Part shown: piece by piece, positions 48,336-58,845 of the stretch
Position numbering within the stretch: position 1 is the first letter of the stretch
Layout of the letters: each line of letters starts with the position of its first letter
Origin: Marisa cornuarietis
Lineage: Eukaryota > Mollusca > Gastropoda > Architaenioglossa > Ampullariidae
Length of the DNA stretch: 64,000 nucleotides
Direction: 5' to 3'
Assembly (NCBI GenBank): GCA_004794655.1
Contig: SMMW01000019.1
Location: 2,516,001-2,580,000, forward strand
Notes under the pieces: generated by a model
Seen by the model: the letters and a program-made list of their open reading frames with translations, nothing else
Database searches by the model: none
Told to the model about the DNA's origin: nothing
Program-made: the position numbers and the translations under genes

Positions 48336-48411
48336 GGCTGTCAGATAATCTTTTCGTTAGAACGTAACAGTTCTATTATAGTTAGGCAAAAATGTGAACA
48401 TTTTTTTTTGT

Positions 48412-48424
48412 AGGAGGGGAGGAA
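48412..48424 (+). other. polypurine tract
   Basis: AGGAGGGGAGGAA immediately before the 3' LTR, after a T run. Expected plus-strand primer. Confidence 0.9.
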
Positions 48425-49308
48425 TGTTATGAACATGTGTTACCACCCATGAACGTCGAAGTAACGAGGTTGTCGCCCTTGATTGAATAGCGATTATGAC
48501 CCCTGGTTTGAATGTTGATAGGGGGCGTTGTGTAGAAATTGGAAGAAGAAGCAGACGTGAGAGTCTAGGAGAAAGAGGAATTTGGTACAGAGGTTGGAAT
48601 TAATAGTACTGTGTGGATTAATATTAACTGTGTGAAGAAATAGCAACTGTGTGGATAAATAGTAACTGTGTGGATACATATTAACGGTGTAAAGAAATAT
48701 TAACTGTATGGAGAAAGAGTAACTGTGTGGAGAAATATTATCTGTGTGGTTCCTCGATTTACTAATTTTCTCAACTGCTGTGTGATCTCGTAGAACTGTG
48801 TGGAGAAATATTATCTGTGTGGTTCCTCGATTTACTAATTTTCTCAACTGCTGTGTGATCTCTTGAGAAGATCGTAGAACTGTGTGGATTTACCTACTGT
48901 GGAATTTTTATTGACTCGATCATTTGTCTGCCGTTAGACTGTCGGAGTTATTTGGTGAATGTAGGCTGTCCGTATGATCAACGCCAGAGAGCAAGACTGA
49001 AAGAGGGGAACTGTTTGCCGTGTCGACCCTTTCCCCCCCCCAACAACAGAAGAAGAGAGAACTTGAAGGACTTTAATATAAACTGCTTAGATATATTTGT
49101 TTCGGTGCAAACTCAGTGTAGAATATTTGTGCTGAAGTTTTCTGTTGTTATTTAGTAAAGTATAGATTTACGTTCACCCGATTAATAGAAACGTTCGAGC
49201 CCATGTGCAGGTCTTTGTATTTTGTTGTGTGAAAGGACACGTGAAGAACGCTGTGAGATCAGTGTGTGTTGTGTGTGACCTGTCCACACTTTCCGTGCGT
49301 TCGTGACA
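48425..49308 (+). repeat. 3' LTR (884 bp)
   Basis: Reads the same as the 5' LTR apart from one 11-bp deletion in the first 84-bp unit (near 48788) and one fewer C in the poly-C run; 896 minus 12 equals 884. No substitution was seen on reading both copies. Confidence 0.97.
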
Positions 49309-49313
49309 CCCTC
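49309..49313 (+). repeat. target-site duplication, right copy (CCCTC)
   Basis: Identical to 41981-41985. Confidence 0.92.
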
Positions 49314-49788
49314 CCTATTTCTTTCTACTCCATTCCAGTCTAATATTCTAAAATTATCAGCGCTCGCCTTCCCACACTCAAACTTTCCTAGGGTCTTCAC
49401 GGGATGTACGTATCTACCATTAAGTATGTGAAATGAGGCATTACTTTCTGTCTGCATTTTGGAATCTGTATATATCACCTATGAATGAATGTATGTACTG
49501 CTTTATGGTAATAATGTTAAAATACCTCCCTATTTTGAAAAGGAAAAAAGCTTCACTTGTAAGTAAATAACTTCCTATTCTGTCAACAGACATCTTTTCC
49601 ATCTTGCTAGAAATTTCTGTCACTTCTTTACAAATTGTGTTTATACTGTATGCAATATTTCATCACAATGCAAAAGGTTAAAACGTCTACAGTTACGGAA
49701 ACACGTGTAAACCTCAAAAGTGCTGAAGTGTGATGCACACGGCGAGGAGGATAAACCAAAAGCATTGTTTTCTTTATACTGTTTGCAG

Positions 49789-51720
49789 GAGAAGGTGGAT
49801 GTAAACCAAGGTGACGTGCATGGGGTTACCCCTTTGATGGTCGCCGCTGCTTTGAACCATCACGATTCCGTCAGCTCCATCATGGATCTCGCTCGAGCAG
49901 GTCATCTACGAGTGAACCTTTCCCAGGCTGACGACGCCGACTTCACAGCATTAGACTACGCGTCCCTCGGTGGTGACCGGACGTTGGTGGACCAACTGAA
50001 AGCCGGTCACAGAAATGCGGTGAAACAGAACGCGACGAAGAACAGAAGCATGGAGGTCATCAACAACAACATCAGAACTCACAACAATAACATTAACAAT
50101 AATCACGTGATGAGGCTTAACAGCAGAAACGGCGGTCGAGTTCCTTACCAAGCTGGCGAGGAAATCGAGCTGACTCAGATCAGTCCTTTAGACTCTAAAG
50201 ACTCCAACCTGGCACTCATTCATCATTTCGCGAAGGAAGTGCGGACTGCGCAGGTGCAGAGCGAGGCTCACGTGACGGCCTTCGCCTCAGGTTCGTCTTC
50301 CAGGCCCGCCAGCCGAGCCTCGTCTGCAGCCTCCCGGCCCGCGACCTCGTCCAAGACCAGGTCCCAGAGTCTAGAACGTGCAGGGACTCGCCCTGGTAGC
50401 CGTCTGGGTGGCCGCAGTGTAGAGCGCCCCGGAAGTCGACTAGGCGCACGGTCACGGCACTCCACTATGGGGATGTCGGCGGGTGAAGAATACGACGACG
50501 ACGATGACATCGACCTGACGAGCTTGCGCGACCTGATGGGCACGGTACGGGAGGCGGCGCGAGAGATCCGCGAAATCGTGGAGCCCATCAAGAACGCGCG
50601 TGAAGAACACGCCGCGACGCGACGGCGAGGCGGCAGCGACAAGGAGCAAAAGCGGCGGCGCCGCAAGAGTCACCGCGGAGACCCCGAAGAACGGCGCGGC
50701 GCTGGCCAGCGCCACCAGATCCAGGCGGAGGTCCACGTCATCTCTGAAATCAGCGGTCGCATCATTCCTCCCTTGCCCCCTCCCTCTCCGCTTCCTCCTG
50801 CGGTACCGCCATTTGACTTGGATTCTCCCCCTCAAACTCCTCCCGCCACCTTCCACCATCCTCCGCCATCCGCCTTCCTACACGTGGAGAACGAGGAGCT
50901 TTCGCAGACGTGGCCTCGCAGGGGGCGCAGCAAGTCTAGGGACCGACTGTTGTCAGGAGAAGAGCTCCACCCCTTCGCGAGAAGCGTGGGCAACACCCCT
51001 GTCACCATTCCCAAACAGAATTACATGGCCGAGGTACGCAAGTCTCCCCCTCCCCCGGTACCTCCTACTGCGGCGCGTGCCGAGCGCCAGATCTTGGAAA
51101 AAGTGTACGGGCGCCTGTCACAGGCCGGAGGCGTGGACCCTTTGGTGGCCGCCATCAACTCCAGTGTCGGTGTGCCCAAGGGCCGCCTCATCGCCGAGTC
51201 TCGCGTGCGCATGGTGGGCCGTGCTCGCGAGCACTGGAACACTACTCAGCCTTCACAGCAATGTCTACCCACCATCACCGTTTCCAACCACGCCGCCGAC
51301 CAGTCTGATGACGAGAGTCTTGTCTCTCCCAGCAAATCCGCAAAAGCATTTTTTCCTTGTCAACAGGCTTCGAGTGAGGATGGACTTGGTCCCAGCACGC
51401 TGCCGCCAGAGTCCAGCGACGGTGTGGTCACGACCTCCAGGCAGGTCCCAACAGCACCGCAATGGCAGGGCGGTATGGCAACTACCCAGCCACCCGCTTC
51501 TCTTCCGGAGACTCGGGTGTCGAAACCTGCATCTGTGACGTCAATTGATAATCGCGAAAGTCAGAAGCAAGAGACAACTAAACCCTACTCTACTTCCGGC
51601 GCTGATGATGGAGACGGCCTCAGGAAATCACCAGGCTCGTCCAAAGAAGAGGAGGCAGCAACAGGCCCCCGAATTCCCATCCGGAACAGACAGGTTAAGA
51701 AGACACCTGTTTCCAAGTGA
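49789..51720 (+). CDS. ankyrin-repeat protein (ANKRD34-like), last coding exon
   Basis: 643 codons plus TGA. It begins EKVDVNQGDVHG, completing ankyrin repeat 3; repeats 4 (GVTPLMVAAALNHHDSV) and 5 (DFTALDYASLGGD) follow to about residue 168. The tail has an Asn-rich patch (NNNI repeats), a Ser/Arg-rich region with SRPASRASSAASRP and GSRLGGRSVERPGSRLG, an acidic patch YDDDDDIDL next to a predicted helix, a very basic KEQKRRRRKSHR (possible nuclear signal), and Pro-rich stretches (PPLPPPSPLPPAVPP) that could bind SH3 or WW domains. The tail has no further known domain. Ankyrin-plus-disordered-tail suggests a scaffold or adaptor (inference). Confidence 0.88.
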   Translation, partial: EKVDVNQGDVHGVTPLMVAAALNHHDSVSSIMDLARAGHLRVNLSQADDADFTALDYASLGGDRTLVDQLKAGHRNAVKQNATKNRSMEVINNNIRTHNNNINNNHVMRLNSRNGGRVPYQAGEEIELTQISPLDSKDSNLALIHHFAKEVRTAQVQSEAHVTAFASGSSSRPASRASSAASRPATSSKTRSQSLERAGTRPGSRLGGRSVERPGSRLGARSRHSTMGMSAGEEYDDDDDIDLTSLRDLMGTVREAAREIREIVEPIKNAREEHAATRRRGGSDKEQKRRRRKSHRGDPEERRGAGQRHQIQAEVHVISEISGRIIPPLPPPSPLPPAVPPFDLDSPPQTPPATFHHPPPSAFLHVENEELSQTWPRRGRSKSRDRLLSGEELHPFARSVGNTPVTIPKQNYMAEVRKSPPPPVPPTAARAERQILEKVYGRLSQAGGVDPLVAAINSSVGVPKGRLIAESRVRMVGRAREHWNTTQPSQQCLPTITVSNHAADQSDDESLVSPSKSAKAFFPCQQASSEDGLGPSTLPPESSDGVVTTSRQVPTAPQWQGGMATTQPPASLPETRVSKPASVTSIDNRESQKQETTKPYSTSGADDGDGLRKSPGSSKEEEAATGPRIPIRNRQVKKTPVSK

Positions 51721-54424
51721 TGAGTAGCTACTTTGATTGATAACTTCAATATCATATATAATTAAACCTTTTTAGGGGCTTTCATTTCTTAAATTAAAGC
51801 ACATATAGATGTTGCAATGCTCATCACATTCCTCTAATTACTCATGAACTCATTAATTTTATTTTACCTGTAAGGAGAACACCCTGACGATCCAGTGCCC
51901 CATTGCCGGCCCCCCTCTTCCCATGAACGTCGTTTCATCTAGCTCATAAATTGTAATTTGGGAAGATCCAGAGAAGTCAGCTGGAACTCTTACCACGGAC
52001 ATTTTCAGATGGTTTCTAAGTCAGCGTGACTTGATTCAAACATTATACTGATTTTTTTCCTGTTTCCTGCGACCTTGCCTACCAAAATCGTTTACTGACT
52101 TTAACACTGTCCAAACTGCTGATGGCTTCCTTCAAAACAGACTTAAAAAGAAAACTTCGGGAAGTTTGGTACGTTTGACATTTTCAATGATAAATGCGTC
52201 AGTCGGCAGAAATGGTCGACCATCTATCGATTATAGATTTGGGTTTATCTTCTAGCTACCAGAATGTTCGATGCCCTTAGTAATGATCTCCGTGACAGAG
52301 AAAAGACGTGTGGTCATAGGCAGCAACGTCTTAATTCCTCTAAATTCTCGAATTTCGAATTTAGAATGAAGCTAGGACCGTCCACTATATCAACAATAAT
52401 GCAGATGTAGCTCAAAATAGTGTCGTGTCAGAAACAAATTTAACACATCCAGTTACATTTTCTATCATGTTTCCTTTTGTTAAATTTGATTGAATTGCCA
52501 CTTTACGAGCTTCTCTTTTGTCACGTGACCGGCTTCGGCGCTATGTCCGCGTGAAAGTCATGCAGGGATTACTTTGGCAATGTTATCGGTTTCAAAATCA
52601 GTTCCAAATGAACTTATTAATTAAACCCGTTTCCAGCGTCATTTGCTTTCATATGTTTTCGTTGAGCTGACCAGCGGACAACACATGGCTTTTAAGAGGT
52701 TGCTGACATGTTAACAGAGCTCATATTAGTTGCACATGTAGACTTGTTGTTATTCTGTTTTGTAATTGAACACATTTTGATCGACTTAAACTTCCCACAT
52801 CAATGTACATAATGAGTTGTTGCCATCACAACGAGTTTGCTCCTTTGTGACCTCGCGATTAAAAAAAATGTCTTGTCCTCTTACCGAAACGCAAGTAGAA
52901 TAACTATGTGCAATAGCAGCACCGAATTATTTGCTCGTGTTTGGGAAATCAGTGAACTAAGCCCAGACAATTAAAAAAGGGAGAAAATTTTGAACTCGGG
53001 TACTTGAGGGCCTTTAAGTGAGGGCGAAGCCGCTTCTGTTTGGTCTGTGACAGGTTTTCGTAGCAGATGACAGCCGTCATGTACCGTTGAAGTGTATCAT
53101 GTCACTGGTGGTGGAGAGTTTTTTTTTCAGACTGTTGAAGTAATGGTGTGAATAGCGTGCATAACGAACTCATTCCCCACCCCATCCCAACTACACATTT
53201 CTTTCTTTCTTTGTGACTCTTTTTTCACTTCTACGGTTCCCGACTGGCGATTGGGACAAGTCAGAGATTCAAATGACCCGTGTCAGTCCCGATCGTTATG
53301 TGCGGGTTTCTGTCTTTTCACGTTAGTCTCTCGTTTAAGTCAGTTATTTTCCATTTCCTTTTTCGGTTTTCTGTGCGTCCTTTAGAAATGGGCAGAGTGC
53401 CAGCTGCCTTCCTCTGATGACGTCCTTGTCACTTCCTCATAGTCCAGCTTTTCTCCTCATCTGTCTCTGGCTGACAATCGTCCGTCCCTCTCTCTCTCAC
53501 TCTCCTTTCTTGTGTCTGTCTGTTGACACTATAGAGGGCTTTCGAAACACCGTAATATTGTCCTTGTCTTAAACAAAGCAAGCAGCTTAAGTTTCTGGTG
53601 CAAGTGACTTCTGTCTCACCAAACCAGGGTGTAGCGCACGACACCCTGCAGTCTCCTGTTCACGCCGCATTAATAATAAATGTTGCTTCCAAGTCGGCGA
53701 GCTGCCACCTTTGCGCTGCAGACCCTTTGGCTCTTGCCATCTTGCCTTTCTGCGCCGCAGTCTCACCGATGCACGCGCGAGCACATTACGACATAAGAAC
53801 GATAACAACAAGGCTTTGAACCGCAACCCACCCCGCCTCAAGGATCGAATGGCTTTTTGTTGTGAGTTCATACCGCGTTATACGTGTATATGACGAAGTG
53901 GTGCACATCGTGCCTGCCCAGACTTCCATCTGGACTACCACAATGGCAGACATGGCAGATGGTCGGTGCAGTGAGAACCTGATACCTGACCATTTAGTGC
54001 AGCTACCTTAACACCTACCGTGAGCCTCGTGTGCTGCTCGACAACCTACAGCCCCTTAACTCGCTAAATCATTTTTCTTTGATAGAATATATAGGTTGAT
54101 CGATTGTTAGCGATTGAGACGTGTTGAGAAAGTGACGAAAACAACTTTTAACAATTTACCTTCTGGTAGGAGCGGGTGCTGAGATTCATAGGCTTGCAAG
54201 CGAGCCTGAAGTTAGTGGGTGCGCGAGGGAGATAAGTCGTCAACAAAGAAGCATGACTAGAAGTCAAAATATGCTCGTAGGAATGTTGGAAAGAAAACAA
54301 GAGAAGAAAGAAAAGTTCGTAGTAATTCGTTCCTTTTTTTTGAAGGCGAGTTGCAACTGCACAATGTACATGTCCCTGAGCGAGTTCTTTCAACGGATTG
54401 TTATCTAAAGCATGTTGTCTTTCA

Positions 54425-54425
<1 letters not shown>
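51721..54425 (+). other. 3' flank of the ankyrin gene, probable 3' UTR at its start
   Basis: ATTAAA variants at 51761 and 51793 are the nearest candidate poly-A signals; an AATAAA is at about 53675. No coding region is supported. Confidence 0.4.
51761..51798 (+). promoter_or_regulatory. candidate poly-A signals (two ATTAAA)
   Basis: ATTAAA at 51761-51766 and 51793-51798, 41 and 73 bases after the stop codon of the ankyrin gene. The common variant of the animal signal; usage unproven. Confidence 0.3.

Positions 54426-54487
<62 letters not shown>
54426..54487. repeat. (TG)n microsatellite
   Basis: About 30 uninterrupted TG units. Confidence 0.97.
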
Positions 54488-54489
<2 letters not shown>

Positions 54490-55095
54490 AACATGTAACA
54501 GTATGTCATTAGCCATCGCATTTTGTCCGGAGATTGCATGTAACAGTGTTTACATTCTTATTATCATCGCATTTTTGACGGTTCACTCTTGACATGTCCC
54601 GAACAGACGCCCACCCGCACTGGTATCTGCTATGGAAAACGCGCTGCAAATACTCTGATCACGCGGAGAAAACGAAAAACCTCAGAAAGAAATTCTGGAA
54701 CCAACTACCGGTCTGAATAATTTATCGGCGCTGAGTACTGTGCCACTTCTGGTACACGGATTAGGAAGGAAAGTCGCCACCAGTTATGCTTGGAATGTCC
54801 TGGCAGAAAGAGTAAAAGGTTGCGGGTGGGGTGCGGGTGGATTTTAGTCAAAGTTTGCAAAGCTTTCTCACGCTTCCAGATTCTGGTTTGTAAATTTATG
54901 TGCGCAGCATGCAGCGGTGATGTCTATAACGCACCATGATGTATAGGACGAGATGTTTAATGATAGGAACCAAACTTTGTCACTCCCTGTCCTTTTACAG
55001 AGTTTTACAAACTCCAGGCTCTACAGAAACTTGCTAACCGGTTGCATGAAAAGGAAAGTTATCATCATCGAGGTCGTTTTCACAAAAATTGATGC
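54488..55095. other. intergenic, nothing recognised
   Basis: No supported feature. Confidence 0.5.

Positions 55096-55136
<41 letters not shown>
55096..55136. repeat. (ATC)n microsatellite
   Basis: About 13 perfect ATC units followed by AC-rich sequence. Confidence 0.95.
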
Positions 55137-58100
55137 CAACCACTACCACCAGGCCACGTCATCTGCATCCACAAGTTTCTGCCTACCGTTCTGCTGCCAG
55201 TTCTCTAACACCGCTGCTTTAAAACAGATGACTCTAGAAGATTCCAAATGGGTGTAAAACAAGCAGCAACTGCATTATTTCACAGTTCGCTTCCTGCTCT
55301 GATGAAGACGATAACACAGCGCATTTGGCGTTGTTTCAAAGGTAGGCGGCTGAAGCAACGCGTGAAGGCCCGGATGTTGTATTGTCTTTCCGCAAGAAGG
55401 TCAGACGTGCAGTGGGCTGCGAGAGGTCGTGCACCCGTGTTGTCACAAAGCCTGCCAGGGACATTACACTAGCTGCTGCAACTCCCTCTCCTTCTCCCAC
55501 CTTCCCACCCTCGCTGTAGTAGCTGTGGAACCTCTTCTGTCCTCAGCAGTCTTGTTCTATTGGAACAAAAATTTGTCTGGTTCTATCCCCAAGCCTGAAA
55601 CTCACCCATAGCAACACAACTACCTTTGACACCCTCTCCACGTCTGTAAACTGAAAAGTAAGAGTGAGGAAGAAAGTTTCAAGCCTTCTTTCAAACTCAA
55701 GTTACTCAACAACCTTCCTGTTGGTACGCTTGACTGTGAGCAGAAGGTTGCTGGATGATGGACTTCATGGCTAGAACTAGCCTCCTAACCTGTAGGTGTT
55801 TACCAGAAATGGATACCTAATTTATTAGAAAAAGGTTTAGGCGTTGGACTGTCTTCAATATGCCAGGCCTTGCACACGATGAACCACTTACGTTTACTGC
55901 CGCTACTACTGCTGTGGTCCCTAACCTTTGCTGCAAGAGTTAACTGCCATTTTTCTTAAATATGATTACTCTGTTCGCTGAGTCAAACTCATTCTCGACT
56001 TGCACTAGAAACAGGTTAGCTCTGGGCACACCCTGGGTACACTGTACCTTGCGTGATTGTGTTTCAGAGGAGGCTTACTGTATTAGTGGTTCTTTCTCAC
56101 GAAAGACCGGGTCAGAATGTTCACAGGTACAGTTTAGACAGAGGTTAGCTAGTACGCTACCAGCACGGCAAGCTACCGAGAAGAAAACAAAGCTCGCACA
56201 AAAAAGACAGGTGGAGCAGGGCATTGGCGCTGCATGCAGGTCTACTGTTTATAAGAGACGATGGTCGCTTCCCTAGGCATCTCTACATGGTGGTTTGTGT
56301 TGACAGTATTCATTCATGTGGGGGACCACTGGTTTGTTGGGGAGAGGGATAAACCAATGCAGCTTGAGGACTCATTAAGTCGCTAAAGCTGAAGAGAACA
56401 TTCTTCTTCTTTTAGACAGTCTTGCTCGTCATTCTGAAGAGGTGTTCTTTTATTTTATTTGCACAAAAAATTTTAACCCATATGCAACATGAACGTAAGT
56501 AGTGGTTAAACTGCTTAATTAATTATTAATTATGAGGTCTCAACCTGGTTTCGACACAAGCGCTCACCCAGTCATCTTCAAGGATCAACTAGCAGACGAT
56601 AGCAGATTTTTCACTCTGAACCTAGTTCGTGACCTCTGTTTGAACCGGGATTCAGAGCTTCCTTCGTCTTCAAAACTGGGATAGACGTTCACAGCTCATT
56701 CTCGTGAACCAGGAAGAATTGTTCAGCAGTATCTTAGCAACCATGCAAACATCTATTAACATTCTACTACTTCAGGTGCCGCGTCGTGCTACAGTTCTGG
56801 GTGGCCCGTTAAAGCAACGATTAAAGCGTTTTGTCACCTTTACAGAGAAGATTGGATGCAGTGGGTTAAGATCTCGTTCTAGGCAAGCTATTTTGTTTTT
56901 TACAAGATCGGTTGCTTGGCCGTGATATAGCTTTAGCTGCTAGCTTAGAGTTTAAGACCAATTAAAAATAGTTCTACATTTATAATAGACAATAATAAAT
57001 AAGTTTAATCCTAATAATAAAATCCACAGCACTGTGTAGCAGAAGGTAGGAGCTCGCTCAGCGTCCCCCAGAGTTGGATGTGAAGGTTCATCACCTTGGG
57101 CCACAGTTCATGGTGCTTTGCCTTGTGGATAGGGCAGTCTTCATTTTACTCTGGCACTTACTGGACATAAGCAAAGAGCCAGAGCTGTGGTCAGTGGTTA
57201 TGGATGGGCCCCTAAGAGGTTGAAGGCCCGGCACCGTCCTGCCCTGGCCAGGGTCAATGAAGACGACACCACATCAGTAAAGCGTCGATATCATAACAAT
57301 GTGTGGAAAATGCTTGAGCTGCCCGTTTTAGTTCAGCACTTCGACCATTGGTGGTGTGATGGCGTCGGCTACCCACGTTTCTCTCTGTTTTCATTCTGGT
57401 GGAGGGTTTGCTATTTGCCCGCAGTTGGGGGTTTGGTTCATGGGCGTCACGCCATGTCCACGAGTTGGTGAGCTTGCTTACCGCCAAGCGGAGGCACTGC
57501 AAAAGAACTTAATTTAATAATAAAATTATTTAAATAGCACATTTCTCCACACGGAGAAGATGTAAATGGCGGTAGGTAGTGATGCTGTATGACAGAGAAG
57601 GCCATCACAATCAGGCAAACATACCAACACGTACAGTGAACATCGCCTTGAAAGCAGAGAGAAGAAAGTGTGGACAGTAAGAGTCAGGGTAAACCGATTA
57701 CAGTAGGTGTTTCAAAAAGAGGTTTTAACTCCAGTATGTAGCATCTCTACTTGCTGGCTGTACTAGCTGGAAGAGGCACGCATGCCCTGCTCTCCATTCG
57801 GAGTGCTGCCAACAGTAATACTAGCCAGCGAGGAGGGCTGCACGTGAGACACGGCAAGCACGAAAACACTTCGCCAACACACTAGAAGCGCCGAACAGCC
57901 ATTTTACAGGCACCCTGCTTGTTAAAAAGCGAAAGGATTTTCGATCTTGGTTTGTTGCCCGCTGGATGCTCTGTCTTGTCGGTCATCAAGACATCGCTAC
58001 TATTGTTATTTAACTGTATCGAACATTAAAGGGATTCGCTGAAAATCCTGAGATGCGAGGTTGGTGTCTGGTAACAAGACTGCTCCTGTGGAAAATGAAA

Positions 58101-58748
58101 TAACAGTGCAGTGTAATAAGACATACGACAACCATGTTACCACGTCAAACGTTTGCTCTTAGTCAATATAAATACATGTCGGCATTGTAATGTATTCATA
58201 TAAAACCAGACGTCATCTCAGCAGAAATGAACTCTTGTTACCGAATACATTATGACTCAGATCTTTGGCCAAACAAAACTTTTTAGATGGAGTATATTAA
58301 AATAAGTCTACAAGCTGAAATTTTTGCTCTGCTTTCTACTACATATTACACATTGTTTTCAAAGAGTTATCAGTTACAATCAAGTATATGAGTATTTCAA
58401 ATTCTTTGTGTTAAAATAGTGTTTCAATACATATCAGGAACGAACACAAATACCATGAGTTATCACTGGAAGCGTAATTAGAAACAAAATTAGGTGTCAT
58501 ATTTTACAACAGTTTGATAAATAAAACATGGTGCCAAGAATAAGTTTGCGTTCATGCCGAAAAGCAAGGGTGTGTCTGTACCCTGGCGCGGCAACTCCCG
58601 ATGGTGAAGACACCAGTCGCGCAAACACCGTCACGTGGGCGCACGGACGTGTACAGGTGGATTGCTGTCTGTCTGCCGAGACCAACGCTGAGCCTCTTGT
58701 GAAGTTCCCCGCTGTTAATCTCGGCGAGCCTTAACAATGAACGTGAAT
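55137..58748. other. intergenic, nothing recognised
   Basis: Several frames of 60-105 codons (for example 55962-56276 and 57187-57471 plus) show no domain. A weak relative of the 13.8-kb dispersed repeat may lie at 57513-57550. Confidence 0.45.
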
Positions 58749-58845
58749 AAACCGGAAGCTATATCGTCGAAAGCCTCGTTCTAGTAGTTAAACTGAAAAG
58801 TAACCAAACCGGAAGCTATATCGTAACCAGCCTCGTTCTATGACT
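58749..58845. repeat. two-copy direct repeat, 57-bp period
   Basis: AAACCGGAAGCTATATCG at 58749 and again at 58806, each followed within a few bases by AGCCTCGTTCTA-like sequence. Confidence 0.85.

Larger units (their letters stand above)
41986..49308 (+). mobile_element. complete Gmr1-like LTR retrotransposon (Ty3/gypsy RT, copia-like domain order)
   Basis: 7323 bp from TGTTAT to GTGACA with two LTRs, target duplication, primer binding site, gag, pol and polypurine tract. The pol order is protease, integrase, reverse transcriptase, RNase H. Gypsy-type RT combined with an upstream integrase and a SCAN-like gag is the known hallmark of Gmr1-like elements, first described in deuterostomes. No env frame lies between pol and the 3' LTR. 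It sits in intron 2 of the ankyrin gene in the same orientation. The LTRs show no visible base substitutions, only two indels, so insertion was recent and the element may still be competent, except for an uncertain gag/pol frame junction. Confidence 0.95.
38686..49788 (+). other. intron 2 of the ankyrin gene (11,103 bp)
   Basis: Donor GTGCGT, acceptor TTTATACTGTTTGCAG. About two thirds of it is the LTR retrotransposon; without the element and one target duplication it would be about 3.8 kb. The remainder has microsatellites, a poly-T near 39511 and AT-rich unique sequence. Confidence 0.8.

Noticed and set aside
48336..48411. env-like gene between pol and the 3' LTR
   Set aside because: Only about 75 bases separate the pol stop from the polypurine tract, so there is no room for env.
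50600..51538. 312-codon frame overlapping the last ankyrin exon
   Set aside because: A shadow frame of the GC-rich coding exon; the ankyrin frame continues a spliced reading frame and has recognisable repeats.
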